A DNA stretch of 64,000 bases from Bacteroidota bacterium (GCA_021813585.1 JAKAJV010000117.1:1-64000), one strand, 5' to 3'; positions 43,123 through 52,810 are shown, counted from the first letter of the stretch. Notes: generated by a model from the letters alone, not told the origin. Program-made: numbers and translations.

Positions 43123-45273
43123 ATGTATTCATGGAAGTACATATTGATCGCCGTAACTATCCTGGCAATTAAAGCCGCGGGCCAGAGTAACCCGTACTCA
43201 AACGGCTGGAAGCAATTAGATGATTATTATAATATTCGGGATACAATAACCGAGGCAAGAAAAACATGGATGGCTGATAACGGAAACGGCACATTCACCA
43301 ATCCGATTTTTTACGATGAGTTTTCCGATCCCGATATAATCCGCGTGGGTAACGATTATTTTTTAACCGGCACCACAATGCATGCAATGCCCGGCTTGCC
43401 TGTGCTGCATTCAAAAGATCTTGTTAACTGGGAATTTCTTGGCTACGCATGCAATAAACTTGATCTGGGCCCTGAGTTCAGGTTAGAAAACGGAAAAGAT
43501 ATTTACGGGCAGGGAATTTGGGCGCCCTGTCTCCGCTTTAACAACGGCAAGTTTTATATATTCTCAAATGTCAACAAGAAAAAAACTCAATTGTTTACCG
43601 CTAATAATCCCGCCGGGCCATGGGGACATTCACATATGAAAGTTTCGCTTCACGATCTATCGGTTCTTTTTGATGACGACGGTAAGGTTTACGTAGTTTG
43701 GGGATATGACGAAATAAAAATGGCTGAGTTAAATAATGACCTGACGGATATTAGGCCCGGAACGGAGAAGACAATAATTCCTAAAGGAAGCGGAGCCGGC
43801 GAGGGAAGCCACTTTTATAAAATTAACGGCAAGTATTACATTGTTATGGCAAACTGGGATCCCGTTTGTTACCAGGTTTGTGCAAGGGCAGATAAGCCTT
43901 ATGGCCCTTATAAACTAAGACTGATGTGCACGGAGAATTTCGGACTTGGTACCGGCTGGAGATTAGCTTACGCGGGCAAAGAAGGGCAATTTGATTTGGT
44001 TCCTCCGCGCAAAAACTTTGTCGGCTGCGTTACTCTTCATCAAGGCGGCATAGTGCAAACCCAGACCGGAGAGTGGTGGGGATTTTCGATGATGGACCAC
44101 AACTCGATAGGCCGTCTGTTTTGCTTATCGCCCGTTACCTGGAAAGAAGGCTGGCCGTTTACGGGATTGCCCGGCAACCTTACCAGAGCGCCTCTAACAT
44201 GGGTTAAACCAAATACCGGTTTTACTTCCAAGCCGGAAGCTCCGTATAACCGCAGCGATAATTTTTCAGGTGCAAGGCTAAAGCCGGTCTGGCAGTGGAA
44301 CCATGTTCCGTCTGATAAAAATTGGTCGTTAACCGAGCGCAAGGGATATTTGTGCCTGCGGTCTTTGCCTGCAGAAAATTTTTGGCATGCTAGGAATTCG
44401 CTTACCCAGCGGGCAATAGGGCCCGAATCTTTTGCGACAACCGAACTGGACGCCGAAGGATTGACTGAAGGCGATATTGCCGGTCTCGCCCTCTTAAATT
44501 ATCCCTATGCCTGGATAGGTATTGTTCAAAACAGCGGAAGCTTTGAAGTTCAACAATTTGATGACAGGACAAACAAGCTTGAGAGAAAAAAAATTAATAC
44601 GCCGCAAGTCTGGCTGCGGGTTCATTGTAATTTCGATGATGAATTTGCATGGTTCAGCTACAGCACCGATGGAAAAAAGTTTCTGCCGCTCGGAGAAAAA
44701 TTTATAATGGTGTTCCAGTTAAAAACATTTCAGGGGGTGCGGTTTGCATTATTCAATTTTAATGTGAAAGGAATTGAAGGCGGAACAGCAGCGTTTAATG
44801 ATTTCGTGGTTTATGAACCGCGTCCCTTCGGCCTGACAAAACCTATTCCGTACGGACAGACGATAACATTTACAAATCTTGCCGACAGCTCAGTGCTGGT
44901 AAACTGGAAAGATTTTCTTAGACCGGTTCCGTTGAACAGTCAGTTGGCAAAAGGCGCCGCTTCTCATTTTAAAGTTATTGATAAAGGCAGAGGACGAGTC
45001 GCCCTTCAATCGGAAACCGACGGCGGTTTTGTTTCGGTAATTGATAAGGGAAGAATGAGCGAAGTGAGGATAGGAAAAAATGAAGGGCGTAAAGCTTCAA
45101 CGTTTCAATGGGAAGATATGCAGCGCGGCGATCTAATGCTGATGTCGTTGAAAACGCATCGTTACCTTTTTGCGGATCCTCATGCGGGAAGCCTCTGCTC
45201 TGCCGGTTCACCCGGTACAAGACCTGATAGAAGGGACGGCTCTTGCTTTGTGTGGACGGAGTCGATCAAATAG
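43123..45273 (+). CDS. GH43 beta-xylosidase/arabinofuranosidase with C2-type and fascin-like domains
   Basis: 716 residues, signal peptide about 1-20 (KAAGQ). The five-blade propeller covers about 60-370: base Asp69 (FSDPDIIRVGN), Asp178 (HDLSVLF) and acid Glu227 (GAGEGSHFYKINGKYYI) match the GH43 triad. A concanavalin-like C2 domain follows (about 375-585; RKGYLCLRSLPAENFWHARN), as in GH43 beta-xylosidases. The last ~100 residues (GRVALQSETDGGFVSVIDKG, KTHRYLFADPHAG) look like a fascin-type beta-trefoil, an uncommon addition that may bind sugar. No sorting domain, so probably periplasmic. It sits between GH35 and another GH43. Whether it releases xylose or arabinose cannot be decided from sequence. 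Confidence 0.87.
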   Translation: MYSWKYILIAVTILAIKAAGQSNPYSNGWKQLDDYYNIRDTITEARKTWMADNGNGTFTNPIFYDEFSDPDIIRVGNDYFLTGTTMHAMPGLPVLHSKDLVNWEFLGYACNKLDLGPEFRLENGKDIYGQGIWAPCLRFNNGKFYIFSNVNKKKTQLFTANNPAGPWGHSHMKVSLHDLSVLFDDDGKVYVVWGYDEIKMAELNNDLTDIRPGTEKTIIPKGSGAGEGSHFYKINGKYYIVMANWDPVCYQVCARADKPYGPYKLRLMCTENFGLGTGWRLAYAGKEGQFDLVPPRKNFVGCVTLHQGGIVQTQTGEWWGFSMMDHNSIGRLFCLSPVTWKEGWPFTGLPGNLTRAPLTWVKPNTGFTSKPEAPYNRSDNFSGARLKPVWQWNHVPSDKNWSLTERKGYLCLRSLPAENFWHARNSLTQRAIGPESFATTELDAEGLTEGDIAGLALLNYPYAWIGIVQNSGSFEVQQFDDRTNKLERKKINTPQVWLRVHCNFDDEFAWFSYSTDGKKFLPLGEKFIMVFQLKTFQGVRFALFNFNVKGIEGGTAAFNDFVVYEPRPFGLTKPIPYGQTITFTNLADSSVLVNWKDFLRPVPLNSQLAKGAASHFKVIDKGRGRVALQSETDGGFVSVIDKGRMSEVRIGKNEGRKASTFQWEDMQRGDLMLMSLKTHRYLFADPHAGSLCSAGSPGTRPDRRDGSCFVWTESIK

Positions 45274-45308
45274 TTTTTTAATTACTAAAGGATTATTTAC
45301 GAGGAAAT

Positions 45309-47585
45309 ATGTTAAGAAAAATTTTATTGTTATCCGGTATGTTGATATTTGGCGGGCAGGGGCTTGCTCAGTCGGTATCCTTTAAAACTTATATGAATCC
45401 TGTAATTCCCGGCGATCACCCTGATTGTACTTTAACAAAGGTAGGGAATGACTTTTACACAACCGGCTCTTCGTTCAATCCCACTCCTGTCATTTATCAT
45501 TCAACAGATCTGGTTCATTGGCAAGCCGTTGCACAGCCTGTAAGCGCTGCCTGGGCAAATTACGGCGATTCGCCCTCGGGCGGATGCTGGGGCGGACAGG
45601 TAGTTTATTACAATAACAAATGGTGGGATTTTTTCTCCCGCTCAAATCAAATGTACTTTGTTACGGCCGACAGTGTAAAGGGACCCTGGACGCTGCCGAC
45701 TCTGATGAAGTGTCCTTTGAGCGTGCCCGGATTAGGTTATGATAATTCCATCTTTATCGATGATGACGGTAGCTGGTATCTGCTGGTTAAAAACGGTCAG
45801 GTAAACAACTGGATATTGCAATTGGGAAGCGACGGCCAGCCGGGCGGTAGAATTTTAAACCTATGCTGGATAAATCCTGCGCCGTCGTATCCTTACAGCT
45901 GGGCTGAGGGGCCGGTTATGTGGAAACACAACGGTAATTATTATTATTCCTTTGCAAGGAATGTTGCCGGCGGCCAGTATGTTTTTAGAAGCCATACTTT
46001 AACCGACAGCGCATCTGCATGGGAGAATCTCGGAAATTTCTTTAACGTTAACGACCGTCAAGCATCATCAGCATTGTTTAAGAATCCTAACCATAACTCT
46101 GCTGCAGTAATTATTAACGACAGCACCAGCTGGGTTATTCATCCGTTATGGCGCAGCGCAAATAATAATGAATGGTACGGCCAGGGACGACAGGGCTTGC
46201 TGAATGAAGTTTATTACGATACGAGCGGTAAGCCTACTGCTGATTATCCTGTTAATGTTCCGAAAGCTGCGCCAAATTTGTCAAGCAGCGGAATTCCGTG
46301 GATGGTGCCACATTCCGATTTCTTTGCTTCTGATAAATTAAATCCCGAATGGTCGTTTTTAGGCTATACTCCTGCTAGTACATATTCGCTTACTAAACGC
46401 CCGGGATGGCTCTGGTTATCCGACAAGAGAAAGCCGAATACAATAATTAAGAATGACGGCGAACATAATTACTCCCTTATTACCCGTGTAGATTTTAATC
46501 CGCAGGTTCCGAATGACCAGGCGGGGCTGTGGATATTCAACGGGCTGGAGACGATTTATTTTAAATTATTCAGTACAATCGATACAGCATCCGGCAAAAA
46601 AGAAATAGTATTTTCTTCCAACAGATATAAATATTCAAGTGAGAATACAGCCGGCGATACCGTATGGCTTAAACTAGTTCGTGTAAATCATATGCTTACC
46701 GGATACTGGAGCGCCGACGGCTTTAACTGGACCGAAGTCGGCAGCATTGATGCAACCGAATTGGACGGCCTGCAGCCGAACTACAATGCATGGACAGGCA
46801 ACCGGCAGGGATTGTTTGTTCAAAACAGCTCAGCATATTTCAATTTTTATATTTACCGGGATGCTTATACTCCGATCTTAGCCGAATGCCCGGCCAATCA
46901 ATACGGTACTGCCAGAACAGTACTGAGCGGCGGGACTACAGTTCTGGATAACATATACAACAATTGCTGGGCGCTGTATGCAGGTGTTGAATTTGGCAAT
47001 GCGATATATCAAAAGGCTTGCGATTCCATAAGCGTTGTTGCCTCCTGCGCTTCCGGCGGCGGTAATGTTGAGGTGTATATCGATTCTATTGATGCTAGTA
47101 CAAAAATTGCGGAGTGCAATGTTACTAATACAGGTTCCTGGACTAACTTCAAAACATTTTCAGTTAAATTATCTTCACCCGTTTCCGGCAGCCACGATGT
47201 TTATTTAAAATTTACCGGGGCAGGAACAGATAAATTATTCATGCTTCAATCATTTTATTTTACGGGAAGCAAAACTGCAACCGGCATTAACGAAAAAAAT
47301 TTTAAAGGCTATAATTCACCGCGGAAGTATCAACTTGAACAGAATTACCCGAATCCGTTTAATCCTACAACCAAAATAAAATATTCACTGCCGCACGGCG
47401 GTTATATTTCTTTAAAGGTATATAATGTTCTCGGCCAAGAAGAGGCAACTATAATCGACGGCTTTCAGCGCGCCGGAAGCTTTACGGCAACATTTAACGG
47501 TAAAAACCTGGCAAGCGGAATTTATTTATATCAATTATGCGCGGGAAATTTTACCGATACAAAAAAGCTGGTTCTGCTAAAATGA
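45309..47585 (+). CDS. GH43 enzyme with C2 domain, CBM6-like domain and T9SS sorting domain
   Basis: 758 residues, GAGGAAAT ribosome site, signal peptide 1-20 (GQGLAQ). The propeller (about 25-320) carries Asp39 (GDHPDCT), Asp145 (GYDNSIF) and Glu200 (AEGPVMW). A C2 concanavalin-like domain (about 335-520), a CBM6-like beta-sandwich (about 525-655; NNCWALYAGVEFGNAIYQ) and a sorting domain (about 680-758; QNYPNPFNPTTKIKYSLP ... KKLVLLK) follow. It should be a surface-bound exo-acting enzyme on xylan or arabinoxylan, complementing the unsorted GH43 directly upstream. The pair suggests the same chemistry in two compartments. Confidence 0.88.
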   Translation: MLRKILLLSGMLIFGGQGLAQSVSFKTYMNPVIPGDHPDCTLTKVGNDFYTTGSSFNPTPVIYHSTDLVHWQAVAQPVSAAWANYGDSPSGGCWGGQVVYYNNKWWDFFSRSNQMYFVTADSVKGPWTLPTLMKCPLSVPGLGYDNSIFIDDDGSWYLLVKNGQVNNWILQLGSDGQPGGRILNLCWINPAPSYPYSWAEGPVMWKHNGNYYYSFARNVAGGQYVFRSHTLTDSASAWENLGNFFNVNDRQASSALFKNPNHNSAAVIINDSTSWVIHPLWRSANNNEWYGQGRQGLLNEVYYDTSGKPTADYPVNVPKAAPNLSSSGIPWMVPHSDFFASDKLNPEWSFLGYTPASTYSLTKRPGWLWLSDKRKPNTIIKNDGEHNYSLITRVDFNPQVPNDQAGLWIFNGLETIYFKLFSTIDTASGKKEIVFSSNRYKYSSENTAGDTVWLKLVRVNHMLTGYWSADGFNWTEVGSIDATELDGLQPNYNAWTGNRQGLFVQNSSAYFNFYIYRDAYTPILAECPANQYGTARTVLSGGTTVLDNIYNNCWALYAGVEFGNAIYQKACDSISVVASCASGGGNVEVYIDSIDASTKIAECNVTNTGSWTNFKTFSVKLSSPVSGSHDVYLKFTGAGTDKLFMLQSFYFTGSKTATGINEKNFKGYNSPRKYQLEQNYPNPFNPTTKIKYSLPHGGYISLKVYNVLGQEEATIIDGFQRAGSFTATFNGKNLASGIYLYQLCAGNFTDTKKLVLLK

Positions 47586-47706
47586 AGCTGCGTATCTTTA
47601 GCAATCGCAGCTTAAATTTCCGGGAGGTTGTTTAAGCCGTCTAGTAATTTCAAATTGAATGAAATGAAAAGCATATTTAGAAAATATTATTACAGGAAAA
47701 TTTGTT

Positions 47707-49701
47707 ATGAACTTAAAGCCAACTCGACTTGTTATTATCATTTTTCTCTTTATTACATTCCCGGTCTACTGTCAAGTTAAGCTTCCAAAGCTTGTAAGCG
47801 ACGGCATGGTGCTGCAGCGCGGCGTTAATATTAAGATATGGGGATGGGCAGGCAAGGATGAAAAAGTATCGGTGCATTTCACCAATTCAACTTACAATAC
47901 TGTTGCAAACAACAAGGGCGATTGGAGTATCACGCTGCCGAAGATGGAAGCCGGCGGTCCGTATGAAATGAAAATTGAGGCAAGCAATTCAATTACGGTT
48001 CATGATATAATGATTGGCGATGTGTGGGTTTGTTCCGGTCAATCCAATATGGAATTGTGGATGAAGAGAGTGAGCTGGAATTATCCCGGGGAGATTGCCC
48101 GGTCTGAAAATAAATATATCAGGCAGTTTAAAGTCCCGGACAGCTATAATTTTAACAGCCCTCAGGAAGATATGAGACCGGGAGACCTGCCTGCCGGGCA
48201 GGGCAGCTGGAAGATTGCAAGTCCTGAAAATACACCCGACTTTTCCGCAGCGGCTTATTTCTTCGGAAAATACCTTTATGAAAAATTTAAGGTGCCGGTT
48301 GGACTAATTAATTCAAGCCTCGGCGGCTCGCCTATCGAGTCATGGATAAGCGCCGGTGCATTAAAAAAATTTCCTAAATATTATAATGAAGCTGAAATGT
48401 TCAGGGATAGTTCTTTAATAAAAAAAATTGAAGCGGCAGATAATGCAAGAATAAATGCCTGGTACACAGAATTATGGAAAGTGGACGAGGGAAATAAAGA
48501 TAAGCAGCAGATGTGGTACGACCCATCGCTTAACACTTCCGGTTGGGACTCCATGAAAGTTCCGGGTTACTGGGCAAATGAAACCAAGCTTGGCTGGGTG
48601 AATGGAGTAGTTTGGTTCAGAAAGAAAGTCGACATACCTTCTACGATGGCTGGCAAGCAGGCAAAATTAATTTTAGGTAGAATTGTTGATGCTGATTCAG
48701 CATACGTTAATGGAGTATTTGTCGGAACAATCGGCTATCAGTATCCCCCTAGCAGGTTTGATATTCCCGCAGGTTTATTAAAGGCAGGAGACAATATCAT
48801 AACCGTCCGTGTTATCAGTAATGAAGGCAGAGGCGGCTTTGTGCCGGATAAGCTTTATGCGGTTGTAGCCAACGGTGATACAGTTAATATCTTGGGAGAA
48901 TGGAAATTCCGTCTCGGTGCAATAATGCCGCCGCTGGCAGGACAAACCTTTATAAGATGGAAGCCGCTGGGGTTGTACAATGCGATGGTAGCACCGCTGC
49001 TTAATTATCGAATCAAAGGAGTAATCTGGTACCAGGGAGAATCCAATGCCGACAGACCTAAAGACTACCATAAACTTTTTGTAACGCTTATTAAGGACTG
49101 GAGAGAAAAGTGGGAGGAAGGAAATTTCCCGTTCTTGTTCGTTCAGCTTCCAAATTTTATGGAAGCAAAGAGCGAGCCCTCCGAAAGCAACTGGGCGCTG
49201 CTTAGGGAGGCTCAGTTGAAAACTTTATCTGTTCCGAACACTGGTATGGCTGTTACTTACGATATCGGAGAATGGAACGATATTCATCCACTCGATAAAA
49301 AAGATGTAGGTTACAGGCTCTTTCTTGCAGCAGAAAAATTAGCATACGGCAATAACAATGTAGTCTATTCAGGACCGGTTTATAAATCAGTGAAGATTGC
49401 CCAAAGGACTCCTTATGGAGAAGGCAGTAAAATAATTTTATCTTTTACACATGTTGGTGGCGGTTTAATAGCCAAAGGCGGAAGTAAGCTTAATTACTTT
49501 GCAATTTGCGGAGCTGATAAAAAGTTTGTCTGGGCAAATGCAAAGATAGAAGGAAGCAAAGTTGTAGTATGGAACGACGAGGTTCCGAAGCCGGTAGCGG
49601 TGCGCTACGCGTGGGCAGATAATCCTGAAGGCGCAAACTTATATAACAAAGAAGGCTTGCCTGCTTCTCCGTTTAGAACCGACGATTGGATGACTAAATG
49701 A
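47707..49701 (+). CDS. Sialate-O-acetylesterase-type (SGNH) carbohydrate esterase, possible acetylxylan esterase
   Basis: 664 residues, signal peptide about 1-22 (FPVYCQ). An N-terminal beta-domain (LPKLVSDGMVLQRGVNIKIW) precedes an SGNH/DUF303 hydrolase with nucleophile Ser113 in SGQSNM and the WYQGESNAD block near residue 441. His in DIHPLDKKDVG near residue 520 completes the likely triad. A jelly-roll domain is inserted at about 265-395 (SGWDSMKVPGYWANE), as in CE20-type hemicellulose acetylesterases of Xanthomonas. Here it would remove acetyl groups from xylan before glycosidase attack. No T9SS domain, so periplasmic. GH43 lies upstream and GH10 downstream. Confidence 0.85.
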   Translation: MNLKPTRLVIIIFLFITFPVYCQVKLPKLVSDGMVLQRGVNIKIWGWAGKDEKVSVHFTNSTYNTVANNKGDWSITLPKMEAGGPYEMKIEASNSITVHDIMIGDVWVCSGQSNMELWMKRVSWNYPGEIARSENKYIRQFKVPDSYNFNSPQEDMRPGDLPAGQGSWKIASPENTPDFSAAAYFFGKYLYEKFKVPVGLINSSLGGSPIESWISAGALKKFPKYYNEAEMFRDSSLIKKIEAADNARINAWYTELWKVDEGNKDKQQMWYDPSLNTSGWDSMKVPGYWANETKLGWVNGVVWFRKKVDIPSTMAGKQAKLILGRIVDADSAYVNGVFVGTIGYQYPPSRFDIPAGLLKAGDNIITVRVISNEGRGGFVPDKLYAVVANGDTVNILGEWKFRLGAIMPPLAGQTFIRWKPLGLYNAMVAPLLNYRIKGVIWYQGESNADRPKDYHKLFVTLIKDWREKWEEGNFPFLFVQLPNFMEAKSEPSESNWALLREAQLKTLSVPNTGMAVTYDIGEWNDIHPLDKKDVGYRLFLAAEKLAYGNNNVVYSGPVYKSVKIAQRTPYGEGSKIILSFTHVGGGLIAKGGSKLNYFAICGADKKFVWANAKIEGSKVVVWNDEVPKPVAVRYAWADNPEGANLYNKEGLPASPFRTDDWMTK

Positions 49702-49766
49702 GAGAATGAAAATATTTTCAAAGTTTATTTAGATCAAATTGTATAATTGAAATTAAGGGTACTAAT

Positions 49767-51371
49767 ATGTTGATTAAATATTTGCCGACAAATTTTCCGG
49801 TAGGGAATAAATCCCGTCCAAGAAACGGAATATTTTTCAGAGCGAAGAAGCTATCAGTTTGTTTTTTGTTTATAATGGTTTTCGTATTTGTTCAATCGCA
49901 AATCTATTCCCAGCCGTTGGCTTTAGGCAAGAAGAAATTTGTAGGCAATGTTATTCACGATGGCAATAACATCCGCTCCGACTTTTTGAAATATTGGAAC
50001 CAGGTTACGCCGGAAAATGCAGGTAAATGGGGGAGTGTTGAGTACACGCAGGGCTCCTACGGCTTTACTCAACTAGACAATATTTACAAGTACGCTCTTT
50101 CACACAATTTCCCGTTCAAGTTTCATAATCTAATCTGGGGGCAGCAGCAGCCGGGTTTTTTAACCGGTCTTGATTCTGCGCAGCAATACCAGGAAATTGT
50201 TAAATGGATAGACACAACCGGGCAGAGATATCCTCAGTCTGCTTTTTGCGATGTGGTTAACGAACCCGTCCACAATCCGCCTTCTTATAAAGATGCGCTG
50301 GGCGGCAACGGTGCTACCGGCTGGGATTGGGTTATAAAGGCTTTTGAGCTTGCGAGGAAGTATTGGTCTCCGAACACCAAATTGCTTATTAACGAATACA
50401 GTGTAATAAACGATGCATCCGCTAACGGCGAGTATCTTCAGATAATTAATTTATTGAAGGATAGAGGATTGATTGACGGTATTGGTGTGCAGTGCCACTA
50501 CTTTGAAGTAGACGGCGGAGTTCCCGTAGCTACTCTTAAAAGAAATCTGGACAAACTTACCGCCACAGGGCTTCCTGTTTATATTTCGGAATTTGATATA
50601 AACCAGCAGGACGATAACGTGCAGCTTCAAAGATACCAATCGATCTTTCCCATGCTTTATGAGGAGCCGGGCGTAGAGGGAATTACATTGTGGGGATATA
50701 CTCAATACGAAACATGGAGGCCGTATACGTACTTGGTTACCGATAGGCTGGCACAGCGGCCGGCGTTGCAGTGGCTTCGTACGTATCTAGCGGAGTATTT
50801 ATCGGCAGAATTAATTTCCCCGGTTGGCTCTGCCTCCGAGCCGCGCAATCCTATTTTAGTCTGGCATACTTCAACTTCGGCCACAATGTATAACGTACAG
50901 GTTGCAGCCGATAGTAATTTTTCATCTGCTCTAATAGATTCATCTGTTGCAGATACGCTTTTGCAGTTAGATACTTTGGCTGCCAACACAAAATTTTACT
51001 GGCGTGTTATGGCTATGAATGCCGGTGATTCGGGCGGCTATTCAACTGCTGCCAGCTTTACTACCGGGGATAAAATAACAGGTGTAAAAGAAGCTTCAAC
51101 TGTTACTGCCGGGTTTTTGCTTATGCAGAATTTCCCGAATCCGTTTAACCCGTCGACTGTAATTCGATATAGTATTCCCAGGCGTAGTTTCGTTACATTA
51201 ATAATTTATAATTCACTCGGCCAAAAAGTTACAACGCTGGTTAACAAGGAACAAAATGCCGGCGCATACGCAGTTACTTTTGACGCTTCCAAGCTGACCA
51301 GCGGCGTATATTTCTATAGCTTGCTTGCGAATAATTTTTTTATAACTAAAAAGCTAGTTCTGTTAAAATGA
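49767..51371 (+). CDS. GH10 endo-beta-1,4-xylanase with FN3-like and T9SS sorting domains
   Basis: 534 residues. The N-terminus is long and basic before the hydrophobic signal core (about 31-49, ending IYSQP). The GH10 barrel (about 55-345) has acid/base Glu166 (DVVNEPVHN) and nucleophile Glu275 (YISEFDI), plus WNQVTPENAGKWG and KFHNLIWGQQQPG. An FN3-like domain (about 350-435; YNVQVAADSNFSSALIDSSV) links to a T9SS sorting domain (about 450-534; NFPNPFNPSTVIRYSIP ... KKLVLLK). It should cut xylan at the cell surface. A second GH10 without these modules lies at 62700, which suggests a surface/periplasm pair. Confidence 0.93.
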   Translation: MLIKYLPTNFPVGNKSRPRNGIFFRAKKLSVCFLFIMVFVFVQSQIYSQPLALGKKKFVGNVIHDGNNIRSDFLKYWNQVTPENAGKWGSVEYTQGSYGFTQLDNIYKYALSHNFPFKFHNLIWGQQQPGFLTGLDSAQQYQEIVKWIDTTGQRYPQSAFCDVVNEPVHNPPSYKDALGGNGATGWDWVIKAFELARKYWSPNTKLLINEYSVINDASANGEYLQIINLLKDRGLIDGIGVQCHYFEVDGGVPVATLKRNLDKLTATGLPVYISEFDINQQDDNVQLQRYQSIFPMLYEEPGVEGITLWGYTQYETWRPYTYLVTDRLAQRPALQWLRTYLAEYLSAELISPVGSASEPRNPILVWHTSTSATMYNVQVAADSNFSSALIDSSVADTLLQLDTLAANTKFYWRVMAMNAGDSGGYSTAASFTTGDKITGVKEASTVTAGFLLMQNFPNPFNPSTVIRYSIPRRSFVTLIIYNSLGQKVTTLVNKEQNAGAYAVTFDASKLTSGVYFYSLLANNFFITKKLVLLK

Positions 51372-51484
51372 AAACGAATAATTTTTGAGGAATATAGAAT
51401 AAATATTTATAATTAAAATAATTTTTATGGTAACTTAACCGTTGTTTTTAAGATTATCTAATTATATTTTTGCAGGTAATTTAA

Positions 51485-51500
51485 ATTAAACCGTTTTAAT
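51485..51500. promoter_or_regulatory. LacI-type palindrome upstream of the lacI-family gene
   Basis: ATTAAACCGTTTTAAT is symmetric at seven of eight positions around a central CG, the style of LacI-family operators, and lies 36 bases before the start codon. It resembles, but does not equal, the TTGAAACGGTTCAA sites, and may allow autoregulation. Confidence 0.45.
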
Positions 51501-51504
51501 AAAA

Positions 51505-51526
51505 GGCATTTTTTTCAAAAAATGCC
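51505..51526 (+). promoter_or_regulatory. Perfect hairpin immediately before the lacI-family ribosome site
   Basis: GGCATTTTTT and AAAAAATGCC pair exactly around a two-base loop, ending at the GGAG ribosome site of the gene at 51537. A stem in this position could limit translation or stabilise the transcript. Confidence 0.45.
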
Positions 51527-51536
51527 GGAGAAATGA

Positions 51537-52580
51537 ATGAAAAAAATTACTATTGAAGAGGTTGCAAAGAAAGCAGGGGTATCAAAGGGAACGATTTCAG
51601 CGGTTATAAATGCTAAGAATTCCGTTAAGCCTCAAACAAGAGAAAAAATATTATCGGTTATGAAGGAGTTGAACTTCCGTCCGAAGGGAGTGGCGAGAAA
51701 TTTAAAGAACGGCAGCCAGGATAAAAGCATCGGAATAATTATTAAAGACCTCAATTATCCTTTCTATACTGCAATTGCCTCGGGCGCAAGAGAATATGCA
51801 AAGAGCAAAGGCTTTTCCGTAATCGTTACAAGCTCGGAGAACGATCATGAATATGAAAAAAAGTTATCTCACCTTTTTGCTACCAAGGATATAAAGGGTA
51901 CCATAATAGCTCCTATTGTTGCTGGCACTGTCGAGATCGAACACCTCTTCAGATTAAAGATGATAAATTATCCTTTCGTCCTTTTAGAGGATGTGAAGGG
52001 AATTCAGGCAAATGTTGTAGCCATCGATAATCTGAAGGCAATTAAGAAAGCAGTTAAGTACCTTATAGACAGCGGGCACACCAAGATAGTACATTTTGCG
52101 GGACCTGCATATTCATCCCATACTCAGGAGAGAATTGAAGGATTCCGTCATGCCTTCAGTGAGAGCCCTCTTGTTTTTCATAAAGATATGATTGTACATG
52201 TCGGATCAATATATGAAGAGAGTTATAAGAAGACTCTAGAATATTTTAAGAATAAGAACAGGAAAGACTATCCTACTGCCATAGTTTGTTTCAACGATAT
52301 GCAGGCGCTGGCAGTAATGACTGCGCTTAAAGAATTAAACATAAACATTCCGGAAGACATTTCAATCGTAGGCAACGACGATATTTACTATGCTAAGATT
52401 TATCCTGTGCCTCTAACAACAATTAAAGCTCCGCAGCATGAAATAGGGCGGAAGGCAGCCGAAATATTGATAAGGAATATAGAAGCCTCCAAGCTGCTGC
52501 CGGTTGAGCGCGTAGTTCTTGAGACGGAATTTGTAGTCAGGGATTCGACAAGAATTTTAAATCATAGTAAAAAACAGTAG
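51537..52580 (+). CDS. LacI-family transcriptional regulator, probable controller of the xylan locus
   Basis: 347 residues. N-terminal LacI helix-turn-helix (about 2-50; TIEEVAKKAGVSKGTISAVI, then RPKGVARNL hinge helix) and a periplasmic-binding-protein effector domain (about 60-340; SIGIIIKDLNYPFYTAIASG, ending PLTTIKAPQHEIGRKA). GGAG lies six bases before the ATG. It sits between the GH10 gene and xylose isomerase. CG-centred palindromes lie before this gene, before xylA and upstream of the second TonB receptor, which fits a local repressor of xylan genes. The inducer, probably xylose or a xylo-oligosaccharide, is inferred. Confidence 0.88.
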   Translation: MKKITIEEVAKKAGVSKGTISAVINAKNSVKPQTREKILSVMKELNFRPKGVARNLKNGSQDKSIGIIIKDLNYPFYTAIASGAREYAKSKGFSVIVTSSENDHEYEKKLSHLFATKDIKGTIIAPIVAGTVEIEHLFRLKMINYPFVLLEDVKGIQANVVAIDNLKAIKKAVKYLIDSGHTKIVHFAGPAYSSHTQERIEGFRHAFSESPLVFHKDMIVHVGSIYEESYKKTLEYFKNKNRKDYPTAIVCFNDMQALAVMTALKELNINIPEDISIVGNDDIYYAKIYPVPLTTIKAPQHEIGRKAAEILIRNIEASKLLPVERVVLETEFVVRDSTRILNHSKKQ

Positions 52581-52763
52581 GCCCAATTTTTTCCCTTCCG
52601 GAATAAGAAATTGTTTTTATAATCACTCCGTCGAACTAATTTTTTTTATCATAAGACCGCGTGTCTGCTCTCCTTAAAAATCCGAGCCTTACACTCATAT
52701 CCGGAAGTTAAAATAAGTGTACTGCCGCCGTTAATAAAATGTTGTTTCCGGATCAAATATTTA

Positions 52764-52810
52764 TTGACATTTATATCAATAATCATTATTATTGAAACGG
52801 TTCAATTAAT
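52764..52810 (+). promoter_or_regulatory. Consensus sigma-70 promoter with overlapping LacI-type operator for xylA
   Basis: TTGACA (52764-52769), a 17-base spacer and TATTAT (52787-52792) form a near-ideal promoter. TTGAAACGGTTCAA (52792-52805) overlaps the -10 end, so bound repressor would block polymerase. A second, weaker GAACGGTT half-like element follows at about 52814. The start codon of xylA is 74 bases downstream of the 23-base identity with the site at 29789. The rest of the spacer from 52581 shows nothing recognisable. Confidence 0.75.
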
